From an uncultured Lentisphaeria bacterium (GTDB lineage Bacteria > Verrucomicrobiota > Lentisphaeria > Victivallales > UBA1829), in assembly GCA_949282305.1 (NCBI GenBank), contig CASDPB010000089.1, positions 1 to 60,471 of the forward strand: a DNA stretch of 60,471 nt, given 5' to 3'. The position numbers and the translations under genes are program-made. Under the pieces are notes generated by a model. The model made no database searches and was not told the DNA's origin. It saw nothing but the letters and a program-made list of their open reading frames with translations. Positions 25,471-34,428 of this stretch are shown here, piece by piece; position 1 is the stretch's first letter; every line of letters begins with the position of its first letter.

Positions 25471-26957
25471 TGCTCCGGAAAAAACTGCCGTGGTGGCGTA
25501 TTCTGCGGATTCTGGCTGCAGGCGTTGTTCTGACTGCACTGATGGGGGGAACCTGGTTTTTCCCGGGATATGAAAGCGTATTTGTCTCGCAGTTCGGTTC
25601 CAGTCTGCTTGCCCTGTTTTCCTCCTTTTCACTGGGGGCGTTCCTTGCCGTTGCCGCAATCGCGGCAGTGACTCTGCTTGTCGGCAGACTGTATTGTTCG
25701 ATTCTGTGTCCGCTTGGAATTCTCCAGGATCTCATGATGGTTTTCAAGAGGCGTTTTGCTTTTCAGGGAACATACCGCCGGATCAAATATCCGGTATTTT
25801 TTCTTGTGGCGGGGCTGACATGTGCAGGGCTGATGTTTCCGCTTGCACTCCTGATGCCTTCGGCAAACTTCGTCGCCATTGAAAATCATGTATTCCGGGA
25901 GGTCTGCGCGCGGGTCTTCTATCTTTTTGACATGCCGGTCGGGGAAGTGACGATTCATCCCGTTCTCGGCGGATTCATCAGTGCGTGGACGGTCTTCATT
26001 CTGCTTGCCATCCTGGTGCGCTGGCGCGGCAGAATTTACTGCAATACACTTTGTCCCGTCGGCGCCCTGCTCTCGTTGATTGCGAAATTTTCTTATTGGA
26101 AAATCACGCTGACAGACCGCTGTGTCCGCTGCGGCGCATGCGAACGTGTCTGCAAGAGCGGATGCATCGACGTGAAAAACAGGCGTGTCGTTAATGAGAA
26201 CTGTGTCATGTGCCTGAACTGCATCGACAAATGCAAGTTTTCCGCTTTGAAGTTCGGGCATGAGAAGCCGGTGCCGGAAAACAGGGAAACGCAGTCAGAG
26301 GCAAGACGTGATTTTCTGATCGCCGGCGGCGCTCTGCTGGCGGGACTGGCGGCAGGGAAAGCGGCACATGCGCTTGGCGGCAGGAAGATTCCGGCGCATG
26401 ATTATGCCCCGGCAATGCCTCCCGGTGCGGTCTCCTACGACCGTTTCGCTTCCCGTTGTGTTGCCTGCGGGCTTTGCATTGCCGCATGCAAGGGGCATGT
26501 CCTTGCCCATGCGACGGATCAATATGGACTGCGCGGTTTTCTCCAGCCTTACATGCGCTTCTCCGGCGGAGCCTGCGAATTCAACTGCAATGAGTGCATC
26601 AAGGTGTGTCCCTGCGGAGCGCTGGACAAGCTGACTCCCGATGAAAAAAAACGCTGGCGCGTCGGTCTTGCGCGGTATACGGAGACCCGCTGCATCTCCT
26701 ATATCGACGGCACCGACTGCGGCGCATGTGCGGAGCATTGTCCGGTTGGGGCACTTGAAATGGTTCCCTTCAAGGAGACGACGATTCCGAAAGTGCATGA
26801 GAATCTCTGCATCGGCTGCGGCGCATGTGAAAACATCTGTCCCGCCCGTCCGGTCAAGGCAATCCGTGTCAACGGCTCCGCAGAACAACATTTTGTAGAA
26901 AAACCCGTCGCAACGCAATCGGCTGTCATTGCCCCCGAAGAGGACTTCCCATTTTGA
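25467..26957 (+). CDS. NapH-NapG-like fused membrane polyferredoxin with internal Tat signal
   Basis: A 496-residue protein. Residues 1-210 hold about four membrane helices with the NapH-type cysteine motifs LYCSILCPLG (77-81) and IYCNTLCPVG (192-196). Residues 219-256 carry two 4Fe-4S sites (C219, C222, C225, C229 and C246, C249, C252, C256). At 279-305 comes ARRDFLIAGG plus a hydrophobic stretch, an internal twin-arginine signal. The rest resembles NapG: about four more 4Fe-4S clusters (C331-C341 onward, ending CIGCGACENICP). Electrons would pass from the quinol pool or cytoplasm to the periplasm. The internal Tat element would let the C-terminal half be exported folded. It starts at ATGATG over the previous stop codon. 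Confidence 0.85.
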   Translation: MMLRKKLPWWRILRILAAGVVLTALMGGTWFFPGYESVFVSQFGSSLLALFSSFSLGAFLAVAAIAAVTLLVGRLYCSILCPLGILQDLMMVFKRRFAFQGTYRRIKYPVFFLVAGLTCAGLMFPLALLMPSANFVAIENHVFREVCARVFYLFDMPVGEVTIHPVLGGFISAWTVFILLAILVRWRGRIYCNTLCPVGALLSLIAKFSYWKITLTDRCVRCGACERVCKSGCIDVKNRRVVNENCVMCLNCIDKCKFSALKFGHEKPVPENRETQSEARRDFLIAGGALLAGLAAGKAAHALGGRKIPAHDYAPAMPPGAVSYDRFASRCVACGLCIAACKGHVLAHATDQYGLRGFLQPYMRFSGGACEFNCNECIKVCPCGALDKLTPDEKKRWRVGLARYTETRCISYIDGTDCGACAEHCPVGALEMVPFKETTIPKVHENLCIGCGACENICPARPVKAIRVNGSAEQHFVEKPVATQSAVIAPEEDFPF

Positions 26958-27457
26958 TGAATACAAAAAGGATTTTTCTGATCGGCGTCCTTTGTGTCCT
27001 GGCTGTTCTGACGCTCATTCCGCTGGTTGTGCCTGTCTTCGTCCCGTGGACAACACTGAACTGCCGGAGCCTCTATATCGACATACGGTCCGGCAGGACA
27101 CGTTTTGTGCGTCACTTGTATTTCATTCCGATCCGGGATGAGGTACACGAAACCTCCTGCTCGCGCTCTTTATTCCCGAATCGGGATTATCCCCCGCCGG
27201 ACTGGAAGATGGATACAAGGCTTTCCCCGTATCTCCGTAATTCTCCGCATTACGCACTGCATGGCGCCGCGACAACCATGAGAATGATCGATATGGAAAG
27301 TGAACTTTCCGAAGAGGAAAAAAACACATTGAGAAGACAGATCCTCCATCTCTGGCAGAGCGGGAAAGGAAAGCATGAAGCAAAAAACCTGCTCTTGGAA
27401 ACTGCGGAACGGAAAACAAATCAAACCGGACAGGACAGAAAGGATGTTCCGAAATGA
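26957..27457 (+). CDS. Small membrane-anchored protein of the tat operon, unknown function
   Basis: A 166-residue protein I do not recognise. One strong membrane helix (about residues 7-27) is followed by a hydrophilic, probably periplasmic domain with a CSRSLF segment and a charged helical C-terminus. It lacks a haem or iron-sulfur motif. The ATG at 26957 overlaps the ferredoxin stop as TGATG; a TTG one codon earlier is less likely. Its 3' end overlaps the aldo/keto reductase start by ATGA. Translational coupling on both sides argues that it is real and part of the same system. Confidence 0.7.
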   Translation: MNTKRIFLIGVLCVLAVLTLIPLVVPVFVPWTTLNCRSLYIDIRSGRTRFVRHLYFIPIRDEVHETSCSRSLFPNRDYPPPDWKMDTRLSPYLRNSPHYALHGAATTMRMIDMESELSEEEKNTLRRQILHLWQSGKGKHEAKNLLLETAERKTNQTGQDRKDVPK

Positions 27458-28302
27458 AAAACAAGACTTTGAAGTGCGGATTTTCAATGCCGGTTCTCGG
27501 TATGGGAACATGGCGGATGGGCGGCAGTATGGAACGCGATTCCCGGAATGACGACGCCGGGCAGATTCAGGCTTTGAAAACCGGTTTGGACTTGGGCTTC
27601 AATCTGATTGACACGGCGGAATCCTATGCGGACGGCAAGGCGGAGGAGCTGGTTGGAGAGGCGATCCGGGGCTATGACCGCGGCAAACTGTTTTTGACGT
27701 CCAAGGTCTGGAAAACCCATGTTGCCTATGATGATGTGCTGCGCGCCGCGGAAAACTCGTTGAAGCGGCTCGGCACGGATTATCTTGACCTGTATCTTTA
27801 TCATCAGGTCAACAACGAGGTCCCGCTGGAAGAGACGATGCGTGCGTTCGACCGTCTGGTATCGGAAAAGATGGTGCGTCATATCGGAGTCAGCAACTTC
27901 GCGCTGGAGCGGTTCAAACGAGCCCAGGCGTGCGCGGAACACAAGATCGTGGTCAACCAGATTCATTACAGTCTGTCGATGCGCGAACCGGAAAACGAAC
28001 TGCTTCCCTGGCTTCAGGAAAACGACGTGATGATTCAGGCATGGCGTCCTCTGCGCGGTGTTCCCGACTGCGCACTTTTGAACGATCTCTGCGCCAGATA
28101 CGGCAGAACGAAACCGCAGATCGCGCTGAACTGGCTGCTCATGCAGAAGAACATTGTCACGATCACAGCGTCCTGTTCCGCGCGGCATATTCAGGACAAC
28201 CTGGATGCCGCCGCGTTTGAACTGGTGCCCTCCGATGTGGAACTCCTGACGCGCGATTTTCCGGAAAAGAGACTGATTTCCGATGCCGTTCCCCTGAGCT
28301 GA
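27454..28302 (+). CDS. Aldo/keto reductase
   Basis: A 282-residue NAD(P)H-dependent (beta/alpha)8 reductase. The catalytic tetrad is visible: Asp50 in NLIDTAESY, Tyr55, Lys near LFLTSKVWKTH, and His in DLYLYHQV. The C-terminal cofactor segment TITASCSARHIQDNLDAA fits the family. It is coupled by ATGA to the preceding membrane protein and is the last gene of the tat operon. It has no signal peptide, so it is cytoplasmic and unlike the Tat substrates before it. The carbonyl substrate is unknown. Confidence 0.88.
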   Translation: MKNKTLKCGFSMPVLGMGTWRMGGSMERDSRNDDAGQIQALKTGLDLGFNLIDTAESYADGKAEELVGEAIRGYDRGKLFLTSKVWKTHVAYDDVLRAAENSLKRLGTDYLDLYLYHQVNNEVPLEETMRAFDRLVSEKMVRHIGVSNFALERFKRAQACAEHKIVVNQIHYSLSMREPENELLPWLQENDVMIQAWRPLRGVPDCALLNDLCARYGRTKPQIALNWLLMQKNIVTITASCSARHIQDNLDAAAFELVPSDVELLTRDFPEKRLISDAVPLS

Positions 28303-28431
28303 GTCATCCGTCCGCCGGTTGAAAACGGAAGATGCGATGCTATATTCCTGTCGTTTGCCTGGCGGCGCGAGATCCGTGAAAATCCGCCCGTGCATCAAAT
28401 TCAACAGTATCGAAGAAGTATCGGGGGCTGC

Positions 28432-29088
28432 ATGAAAACCAGGATTGACAGAGAGCATTGGGAGCGTAAAGAATATTTTGATTTTTTCGGTTCTTTCACC
28501 GAACCTTTCTGGGGAATCAATTTTTTCGTGGATGTTTCCGGCGCCAGAGAATTTGCCGCCGACAGCCGCATCTCTCTGTTCACGTGTCTTCTGTATGGAA
28601 TCATGAAAGCGGCGAACGCTCAGGAAAACTTCAGGTATCGCATCGAAGAAAATGATATCGTCCTGTACGACCGGATTCCTCCGTCCTTCACCGTCGCACG
28701 CGAGGATCGCAGTTTCTGTTTCGCTTTCACTGAATACACAGAGAATTTCCAGGTTTTCGCAGAGAATCTTGCAAAAGAGATCGCGAGGGTAAAAAAGATG
28801 AAAGGGCTCTTTACTTCGGAAAACGACCGGCGGACGGACGTCGTTCATTTTTCAGCAATTCCGTGGATTCCGTTTACGGGCCTCACACATGCCAGGAATT
28901 TTGCGTTCCGGGACAGTGCCGTAAAAATATCGACGGGCAAAATCGAGTTCAAAGACGGCGCGTTTCTGATGCCGCTTGCATGTTATGCTCATCACGGTTT
29001 CGCAGATGCCTCCCACATCGGCGCATTTTACGAAAATCTGCATGAACTGTTCCGGACTTTCGGCTCCGGAGAAGATTTCATCCGCTGA
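28432..29088 (+). CDS. Chloramphenicol acetyltransferase-like protein (CatA fold)
   Basis: A 218-residue trimeric-type acyl-CoA acetyltransferase. The active-site segment reads YAHHGFADASHIGAFYENL, with His188 and Asp192 equal to CAT His195 and Asp199; the usual Gly after the Asp is Ala193. The N-terminus RKEYFDFFGSF and ISLFTCLLYGIMKAAN also match CatA. The ATG at 28432 is chosen because GGGGG-rich sequence lies just before it and the family start aligns there. It could acetylate chloramphenicol, but chromosomal CatA homologues of anaerobes often have other acceptors. It follows the tat operon after 129 bp. Confidence 0.82.
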   Translation: MKTRIDREHWERKEYFDFFGSFTEPFWGINFFVDVSGAREFAADSRISLFTCLLYGIMKAANAQENFRYRIEENDIVLYDRIPPSFTVAREDRSFCFAFTEYTENFQVFAENLAKEIARVKKMKGLFTSENDRRTDVVHFSAIPWIPFTGLTHARNFAFRDSAVKISTGKIEFKDGAFLMPLACYAHHGFADASHIGAFYENLHELFRTFGSGEDFIR

Positions 29089-29136
29089 AACAGGAAGATT
29101 CATTCTGCCGGACGTTCCGGCGGAAGACTGCCGGAT

Positions 29137-29164
29137 TTGCATTTTTCAAAAAATGTATTATACT
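29137..29164 (+). promoter_or_regulatory. Promoter of the CorC/HlyC-family gene
   Basis: TTGCAT (29137-29142), a 16-nt spacer and TATACT (29159-29164) lie about 40 bp before the coding start in AT-rich DNA. Confidence 0.5.
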
Positions 29165-29205
29165 ATGGTTTCTGAAAAGAGCTTCTACCTTATGGAAGCC
29201 CTGGA

Positions 29206-30567
29206 ATGATAACGAAAGGATTTGTTTTGCAAGCCGACAATGTATTGCTGTTCCAACTTCTGGTTCTGGTGCTGCTGATATTTCTCAATGCGTTTTTTGC
29301 ATCATCGGAAGTCGCCCTGATTTCACTGAAACAGTCTGCCGTGCGCAGACTTGCGGCAAATGGAGGGCGGCGCGGCAGACGGCTTGCGGAACTGCTTTCC
29401 AATTCCGGCAGATTCCTTGCCACTGTCCAGGTCGGAGTGACTTTCGCCGGATTCATGGCGAGTGCTTTCGCGGCGGAATCCTTCTCCGAGCCGCTGACGG
29501 AATACCTGTTGGCGAAGGGCTTCGATTTTTTCCCCGCCGCGACGCTGGAAGGAATCATTGTCGTTGTAATCACAGTTCTGCTTTCCTATGTCTCTCTGGT
29601 ATTCGGTGAACTTGTTCCGAAGCAGCTGGGACTCCGTTATGCGGAAACGGTCGCACTGAATGTCGCCGGCCCGATCAACTTTCTGGCGAATGTGACGGCG
29701 CCGTTTGTCTGGATTCTGAACACATCGGTAAGTATCGTGATGAAGCTCTTCGGGAGCAGGAAGAACGAGGAACAGGAAGTCACGGAGGAAGAAATCCGCA
29801 TGATGGTCGACATCGGCGAAGAAAAAGGCGTCATAGAGAAAACCGAGCGTGAAATGATTCATAACATCCTCTCGTTCAACGATAAAACAGCGGATGAACT
29901 TATGATTCACCGGCGCGAGATCACGGCTCTGGACATTGATTCGCCCAAAGACCAGATTGACACGCTTCTCATGAATGCCGGGCATCCCCGCATTCCGGTT
30001 TACCAGAAAAATATCGACAATATCATCGGGGTTCTGCACTTGCGCGAGTATTTCGGGGCAAAACTCCGCGGAAGGGAAAACCGGGATATTCGCACTCTGA
30101 TGAAGCCGGTTTACCTAGTTCCGGAAAATGTGCGTGCGCATGTTCTGTTCCGCGAAATGCAGGAACGCAAAATCACACTGGCGGTTCTGCTGGATGAATT
30201 CGGAGGAACTGCCGGAATTATAACGATTGAAGATATGGTGGAAGACATTGTCGGCTCTCTCCGTGATGAATTCGACGTGGAGGAAAAGAAACTTGAGTCC
30301 CTGCAGGATGGAGTCTGGCGTGCAGACGGTTCCATCAAACTTGATAAAATCATGCGCCTGACGGGAATCCGTTTGCCCTGCGGCGATTACGACACCCTTG
30401 CCGGTATGATCCTGACACACTTGAAAACGGTTCCGGAACGGGAAACGGTTCTGACCATCCCCGAATGTTCCGTGGAGCTTACGGTAGAATCTCTGGCAGG
30501 CTGCCTTCCCGGACAGGTCATCATCAGGAAACTGCAGACACCTGAAATGCCCGGCGCAGCCCCTTGA
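29206..30567 (+). CDS. Hemolysin/CorC-family membrane protein (DUF21-CBS-CorC_HlyC)
   Basis: A 453-residue membrane protein. Three to four helices of the CNNM/DUF21 domain (about 10-190, with LIFLNAFFASSEVALISL) are followed by a CBS pair (about 210-340, including MIHRREITALDI and VLLDEFGGTAGIITIED) and a CorC_HlyC domain. Relatives act in Mg2+ or Co2+ efflux. The annotated ATG at 29206 has a weak ribosome site; a TTG at 29227 preceded by GAAAGGA is an equally good start. It stands alone behind its own promoter. Confidence 0.88.
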   Translation: MITKGFVLQADNVLLFQLLVLVLLIFLNAFFASSEVALISLKQSAVRRLAANGGRRGRRLAELLSNSGRFLATVQVGVTFAGFMASAFAAESFSEPLTEYLLAKGFDFFPAATLEGIIVVVITVLLSYVSLVFGELVPKQLGLRYAETVALNVAGPINFLANVTAPFVWILNTSVSIVMKLFGSRKNEEQEVTEEEIRMMVDIGEEKGVIEKTEREMIHNILSFNDKTADELMIHRREITALDIDSPKDQIDTLLMNAGHPRIPVYQKNIDNIIGVLHLREYFGAKLRGRENRDIRTLMKPVYLVPENVRAHVLFREMQERKITLAVLLDEFGGTAGIITIEDMVEDIVGSLRDEFDVEEKKLESLQDGVWRADGSIKLDKIMRLTGIRLPCGDYDTLAGMILTHLKTVPERETVLTIPECSVELTVESLAGCLPGQVIIRKLQTPEMPGAAP

Positions 30568-30712
30568 ATCATACGCCGGAATGTGTGTTGAAAACCTTGC
30601 CGGCAAATCGTTCCGGGACGGCAAACCGCCGTGCAGACGCCGTTTCCCCGAATGCGGAGGAAAAACTGAAACGGCCATTTAATAGAAATCAGTTGATTTT
30701 TCCGAATTTTTC

Positions 30713-30740
30713 TTGATAAATCCTCTTTTCCGGTTATAAT
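30713..30740 (+). promoter_or_regulatory. Promoter of the sialate O-acetylesterase gene
   Basis: TTGATA (30713-30718), a 16-nt spacer and a perfect TATAAT (30735-30740) lie about 100 bp before the ATG. A second TTGATTTTTCC block lies just upstream, at 30693-30703. Confidence 0.7.
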
Positions 30741-30844
30741 CATTGCTGTAATTTTTATCAGACGGAACGGATTTTTCTGTATTCCGCAATGACTGCGAAA
30801 TCGTTCCGTTTCGGAAAGAAAACATTGAAAAGGAGGAATGCCGT

Positions 30845-33022
30845 ATGAAAAAATCGGTATTGCTGCTGGCGTCTCTGGTTGCCGCTCTCGGCGGAAATGC
30901 GCTGGCGGATGTCACTCAGCCGAGTATTTTCGGAAACAACATGGTTTTGCAGAGGGATGCGAAGGTTCCCGTATGGGGATGGGCGGATCCGGGGGAGGAA
31001 GTGACAGTCACTTTCAACGGTCAGACGAAAACAACGGCTGCCGGTGCCGATGGTTCCTGGCAGGTCACGCTGGAACCGATGAAGTTCGGCGGACCGTTCC
31101 AGATGAGCGTCAAAGGAAAAAATGAACTCAAATACAGCAACGTTGCCATTGGAGAGGTCTGGATCTGCTCCGGTCAGTCCAACATGGAATGGCGCACTTC
31201 CAACGTCGACAATGCCGCTGCGGAAATGAGCAAATCCGATTATCCGGACATCCGTCTCTTCTACGCCAACACCTATAAAGGGTCGATGGCTCTGCAGAAG
31301 GACATTCCCGGCAGAATCTGGCAGGTCTGCGGTCCCCGGACTGTAGGACGTTTCTCCGCGGTCGGATATTTCTTCGGACGTGAAATCTACAAGGCTCTGA
31401 AGATTCCGGTCGGCCTGATTTCCGTGAACTGGGGCGGAACGCGGATCGAGCCCTGGACAAGCACTTACGGCTTTTCGACCCAGCCCTCGCTGAAAGGCAT
31501 TTACAATCAGCTTCAGGCGAATGTCGCAGGAACTCCGAAAAACATTGAACTTTCCCAGAAGGCGATTGCCGATATGGAAAAGTGGCTTGCCGAAGCGAAA
31601 AAAGCCGTCGACGCCAGACAGCACATTCCGGATCTTCCCGATTTTCCCAATGGAATTCGTTATATCAATCAGAGACAGCCGACCGTTCTGTTCAACAACA
31701 TGGTCGCACCTCTGACAAAGTATGCCCTCCGCGGAATGCTCTGGTATCAGGGCGAGGCAAATCTCGGGGACGGCGCAGTCTACACCGACAAGATGAAAGC
31801 GCTTGCCGCTTCCTGGCGCAAGGAATTCAACAATCCGGAGATGCCGCTTTACTTTGTCCAGCTGGCTCCGTTCAATTATGGAAATCCGGAAAGTCTTCCC
31901 ATGTTCTGGGAGGCGCAGCAGGCGTATGCGGATCAGGACAAGAACGCCGGAATGGCAGTCATCAATGACATCGGCAATTTCCGTGACATCCATCCGCGCA
32001 ACAAGCAGGACGTCGGACACCGTCTTGCGCTTCTTGCCCTCAAGCACACCTATGGCAAGGCTGATCTGACTGCGGATTCCCCGTTCTTTGAATCGCTGAA
32101 GGCGGACGGTTCCAAACTGGTCGTCACCTTCCGCAACGCGAAGACGCTGAAAACCCGCGACGGCAAGCCCGCGCCCTATTTTGAAATCGCCGGACTCGAC
32201 GGAAAATATTTCCCCGCAACGGCCGTCCTCGAAGAAAACAAGGCGATCCTTTCCTCCGACAAGGTCGCCAAACCCTACATGGCACGTTATGCCTGGAACC
32301 ACAATGTGACGACGACTCTGGTCAACGAGAACGATCTTCCTGCCGGCGCCTTCCGTGCGTCTCTGCCGATTCCTGTCCGCGGACAGCTCGACGCCAACGT
32401 TCCGGAAGCCAAAAACTTTCAGGTGCTTTACGCTGTCGATGCGAAAAAGGCATGGATGAACGGCGCTCCCTCCTATCTCCGGAACAACGCAGAACAGTTT
32501 GCCGGAAAGAAGATCAAGAAGCTCGGATATTTCATGTATCTTTCCGCCAACGATGGAAAACCCTCATATGTCTTTGTGACAATGGATCCGTTTACGCAGG
32601 AGATCGGAAAACTCGGACTTCCCGCCGCCCGGACGAAAGCCTTCTTCATGCAGACGGTCAGGAATCTGACGGTCAAGAGCAACGTGCCCGGACTCAGGAA
32701 CGGAACCTTCGCTGACGGCAACATCGAATTCTGCGGCAGCAATTACCGCCCGCAGAACCAGGCGAATATTCCCGGCGCCGACGACAGCAGATATGACTTC
32801 GGCGACGGCGGCGCCTCTCCGAATTCCGACGGCTACGGCTCCATGCAGATCCATAACTACAAGGAGAAGCAGGTTGTCTTTGCCTTCAACAATTTCCGTG
32901 CCGGGGGCAATGCCGACATCGGAATCGGCACCAATCCTTCCGGTAATCCGGATTATACATTCTCCCAGTCCATGAAAAACTATTCCATGGCACTGATTCT
33001 TGTTCTTGCCGAACTGGAATAA
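30845..33022 (+). CDS. Secreted sialate O-acetylesterase
   Basis: A 725-residue exported esterase that removes O-acetyl groups from sialic acids or related glycans. A Sec signal peptide (1 to about 22) precedes a beta-sandwich start (QPSIFGNNMVLQRD). The SGNH/GDSL core has SGQSNMEW at 109-116 with nucleophile Ser112, and the catalytic Asp-His pair in FRDIHPRNK. The family is usually 470-650 residues; the extra C-terminal 200 residues, with a DSRYDFGDGG segment, form an additional domain of unknown role. AGGAGG lies 8 bases before the ATG. Its own promoter and terminator make it monocistronic. Fits mucin or plant-glycan foraging. Confidence 0.88.
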   Translation: MKKSVLLLASLVAALGGNALADVTQPSIFGNNMVLQRDAKVPVWGWADPGEEVTVTFNGQTKTTAAGADGSWQVTLEPMKFGGPFQMSVKGKNELKYSNVAIGEVWICSGQSNMEWRTSNVDNAAAEMSKSDYPDIRLFYANTYKGSMALQKDIPGRIWQVCGPRTVGRFSAVGYFFGREIYKALKIPVGLISVNWGGTRIEPWTSTYGFSTQPSLKGIYNQLQANVAGTPKNIELSQKAIADMEKWLAEAKKAVDARQHIPDLPDFPNGIRYINQRQPTVLFNNMVAPLTKYALRGMLWYQGEANLGDGAVYTDKMKALAASWRKEFNNPEMPLYFVQLAPFNYGNPESLPMFWEAQQAYADQDKNAGMAVINDIGNFRDIHPRNKQDVGHRLALLALKHTYGKADLTADSPFFESLKADGSKLVVTFRNAKTLKTRDGKPAPYFEIAGLDGKYFPATAVLEENKAILSSDKVAKPYMARYAWNHNVTTTLVNENDLPAGAFRASLPIPVRGQLDANVPEAKNFQVLYAVDAKKAWMNGAPSYLRNNAEQFAGKKIKKLGYFMYLSANDGKPSYVFVTMDPFTQEIGKLGLPAARTKAFFMQTVRNLTVKSNVPGLRNGTFADGNIEFCGSNYRPQNQANIPGADDSRYDFGDGGASPNSDGYGSMQIHNYKEKQVVFAFNNFRAGGNADIGIGTNPSGNPDYTFSQSMKNYSMALILVLAELE

Positions 33023-33037
33023 GAGAGATTTTCACAG

Positions 33038-33075
33038 GCGGCTCCCGTTGCAGAAGGAACGGGAGCCGCTTTTGT
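33038..33075 (+). terminator. Terminator of the sialate O-acetylesterase gene
   Basis: Perfect 12-bp stem gcggctcccgtt (33038-33049) / aacgggagccgc (33058-33069) with an 8-nt loop, followed by TTTTGT. Confidence 0.9.
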
Positions 33076-33276
33076 ATTTCAAAACGGAATGATCGAATAC
33101 GGCAATACCGCGTTCCGGGTCATCCGGATCGGTTCGCTGGAACCGGAAAAATCTGGCATTTCAGAATCTTCCTGCCGCGGCATTGTATGAACGGCATCGT
33201 GACCTGCTCCGATCCTCAGCAGGCGGATTGTCGGAATTCGCTTTCCGGAACCCCGGGGGCGGAACGGAAACCGCTT

Positions 33277-33711
33277 TTATTCCGCATCCGGATTCAGCTT
33301 GAACGCCTTGCGCATTTTCTCCGCAATCTCATCGCGGACCGCATCGGATTCATACTTGAGCTGACGCCAGTTCCAATGAAAGGAATCGTCCGTGCTCCGC
33401 GGCACCACGTGCAGATGCGCGTGCATGACGACCTGTCCGGCGCAAGTCCCGTCCGCAAGATGCAGATTGAACGCATCCGCATCCACGGCACGCTTGATTG
33501 CGACGCCGATTCTTGCACCGACATGGAACATGCGTCCGCACGTCGCTTCCGGGATCGTGGCAGTGCTGGTGTGATGCTCCTTCGGAATGACAAGCGTATG
33601 CCCGAAATTGATCGGCGCGATGTCCATGAAGGCATAAACGAGATCGTCCTCATAAATCTTGACGGAGGGAATCTCGCCGCGGACGATTTTACAGAAGATG
33701 CAGTCTTTCAT
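33277..33711 (-). CDS. HIT-family nucleotide hydrolase/transferase (HinT-like)
   Basis: A 144-residue histidine-triad protein. The N-terminal zinc-type CIFCKIVRGEIPS and the triad HAHLHVVPR mark the HinT branch, which hydrolyses AMP-linked amino groups such as aminoacyl adenylates. A C-terminal extension of about 30 residues (ending LNPDAE) follows the triad. It lies 27 bp after the YugP-like protease gene on the same strand, so the two are probably co-transcribed. Confidence 0.92.
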   Translation of the reverse strand: MKDCIFCKIVRGEIPSVKIYEDDLVYAFMDIAPINFGHTLVIPKEHHTSTATIPEATCGRMFHVGARIGVAIKRAVDADAFNLHLADGTCAGQVVMHAHLHVVPRSTDDSFHWNWRQLKYESDAVRDEIAEKMRKAFKLNPDAE

Positions 33712-33738
33712 ATCGTTATCCTTTGCTGATTATATGGG

Positions 33739-34428
33739 TTATTCCCGGTTCATGCTGCTTGCCCGGAGCAGATAATACAACAGAGTCAGAAGAGAACTGA
33801 TGACCGCCGCGACGTATGTCATGAAAGCGGCGTTCAGCACTTTGCCCGCGCCGTCGCGCTCCTGCTCGGAAACGATTCCGCTGGAAACCATCAGTCTTTT
33901 CGCCCTGGCGCTTGCATCCCACTCAACGGGAAGCGTGACGATCGAAAACAGCACGACCGCGCTGAACAGAATTGCGCCGAGCATGACAAGGTGTCCCGCC
34001 TGCAGGACAAAACCGAGAATGATGGCGCCGTAGGAAAGATAGGAACCGATATTCGTCATCGGAACAAGCTGACTGCGGATGTGCATGGGGAAATATCCCG
34101 CGGCATGTTGAAGCGCATGTCCCGCCTCATGACAGGCGACTCCGATCGCGGAAAGCGAATCCTCGTCATACACCTTCGGGGAAAGCCGGAGAGTTTTCGC
34201 CAGCGGATCGTAATGGTCGGAAAGAAAACCGTCCACACGTTCAATCTTCACATCGTGGATTCCGGCGCGGGAGAGCATGCGCGCCGCCGCCTCCGCCCCC
34301 GTCATGCCGGAGGACGCCCGTTTGCGGGAATACTCCATGAACATGGTGTGGGTATACATGGACGCGAGTCCGGCGATAATCAGTCCGGGGATTGCAAAAA
34401 CAAGATACATGGGGTCTAAGTAAAACAT
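33739..34428 (-). CDS. YugP-like membrane zinc metallopeptidase
   Basis: A 229-residue membrane protein. One N-terminal helix and two C-terminal helices flank a soluble domain with the zinc motif HEAGH (in VACHEAGHALQHA). The family (DUF2268-like neutral zinc metallopeptidase, YugP) has no firmly known substrate. The ATG at 34428 is chosen because AAGGAG lies 9 bases before it; a TTG three codons earlier has no proper spacing. A strong promoter about 230 bp upstream gives the mRNA a long leader. The HIT gene follows. Confidence 0.87.
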   Translation of the reverse strand: MFYLDPMYLVFAIPGLIIAGLASMYTHTMFMEYSRKRASSGMTGAEAAARMLSRAGIHDVKIERVDGFLSDHYDPLAKTLRLSPKVYDEDSLSAIGVACHEAGHALQHAAGYFPMHIRSQLVPMTNIGSYLSYGAIILGFVLQAGHLVMLGAILFSAVVLFSIVTLPVEWDASARAKRLMVSSGIVSEQERDGAGKVLNAAFMTYVAAVISSLLTLLYYLLRASSMNRE

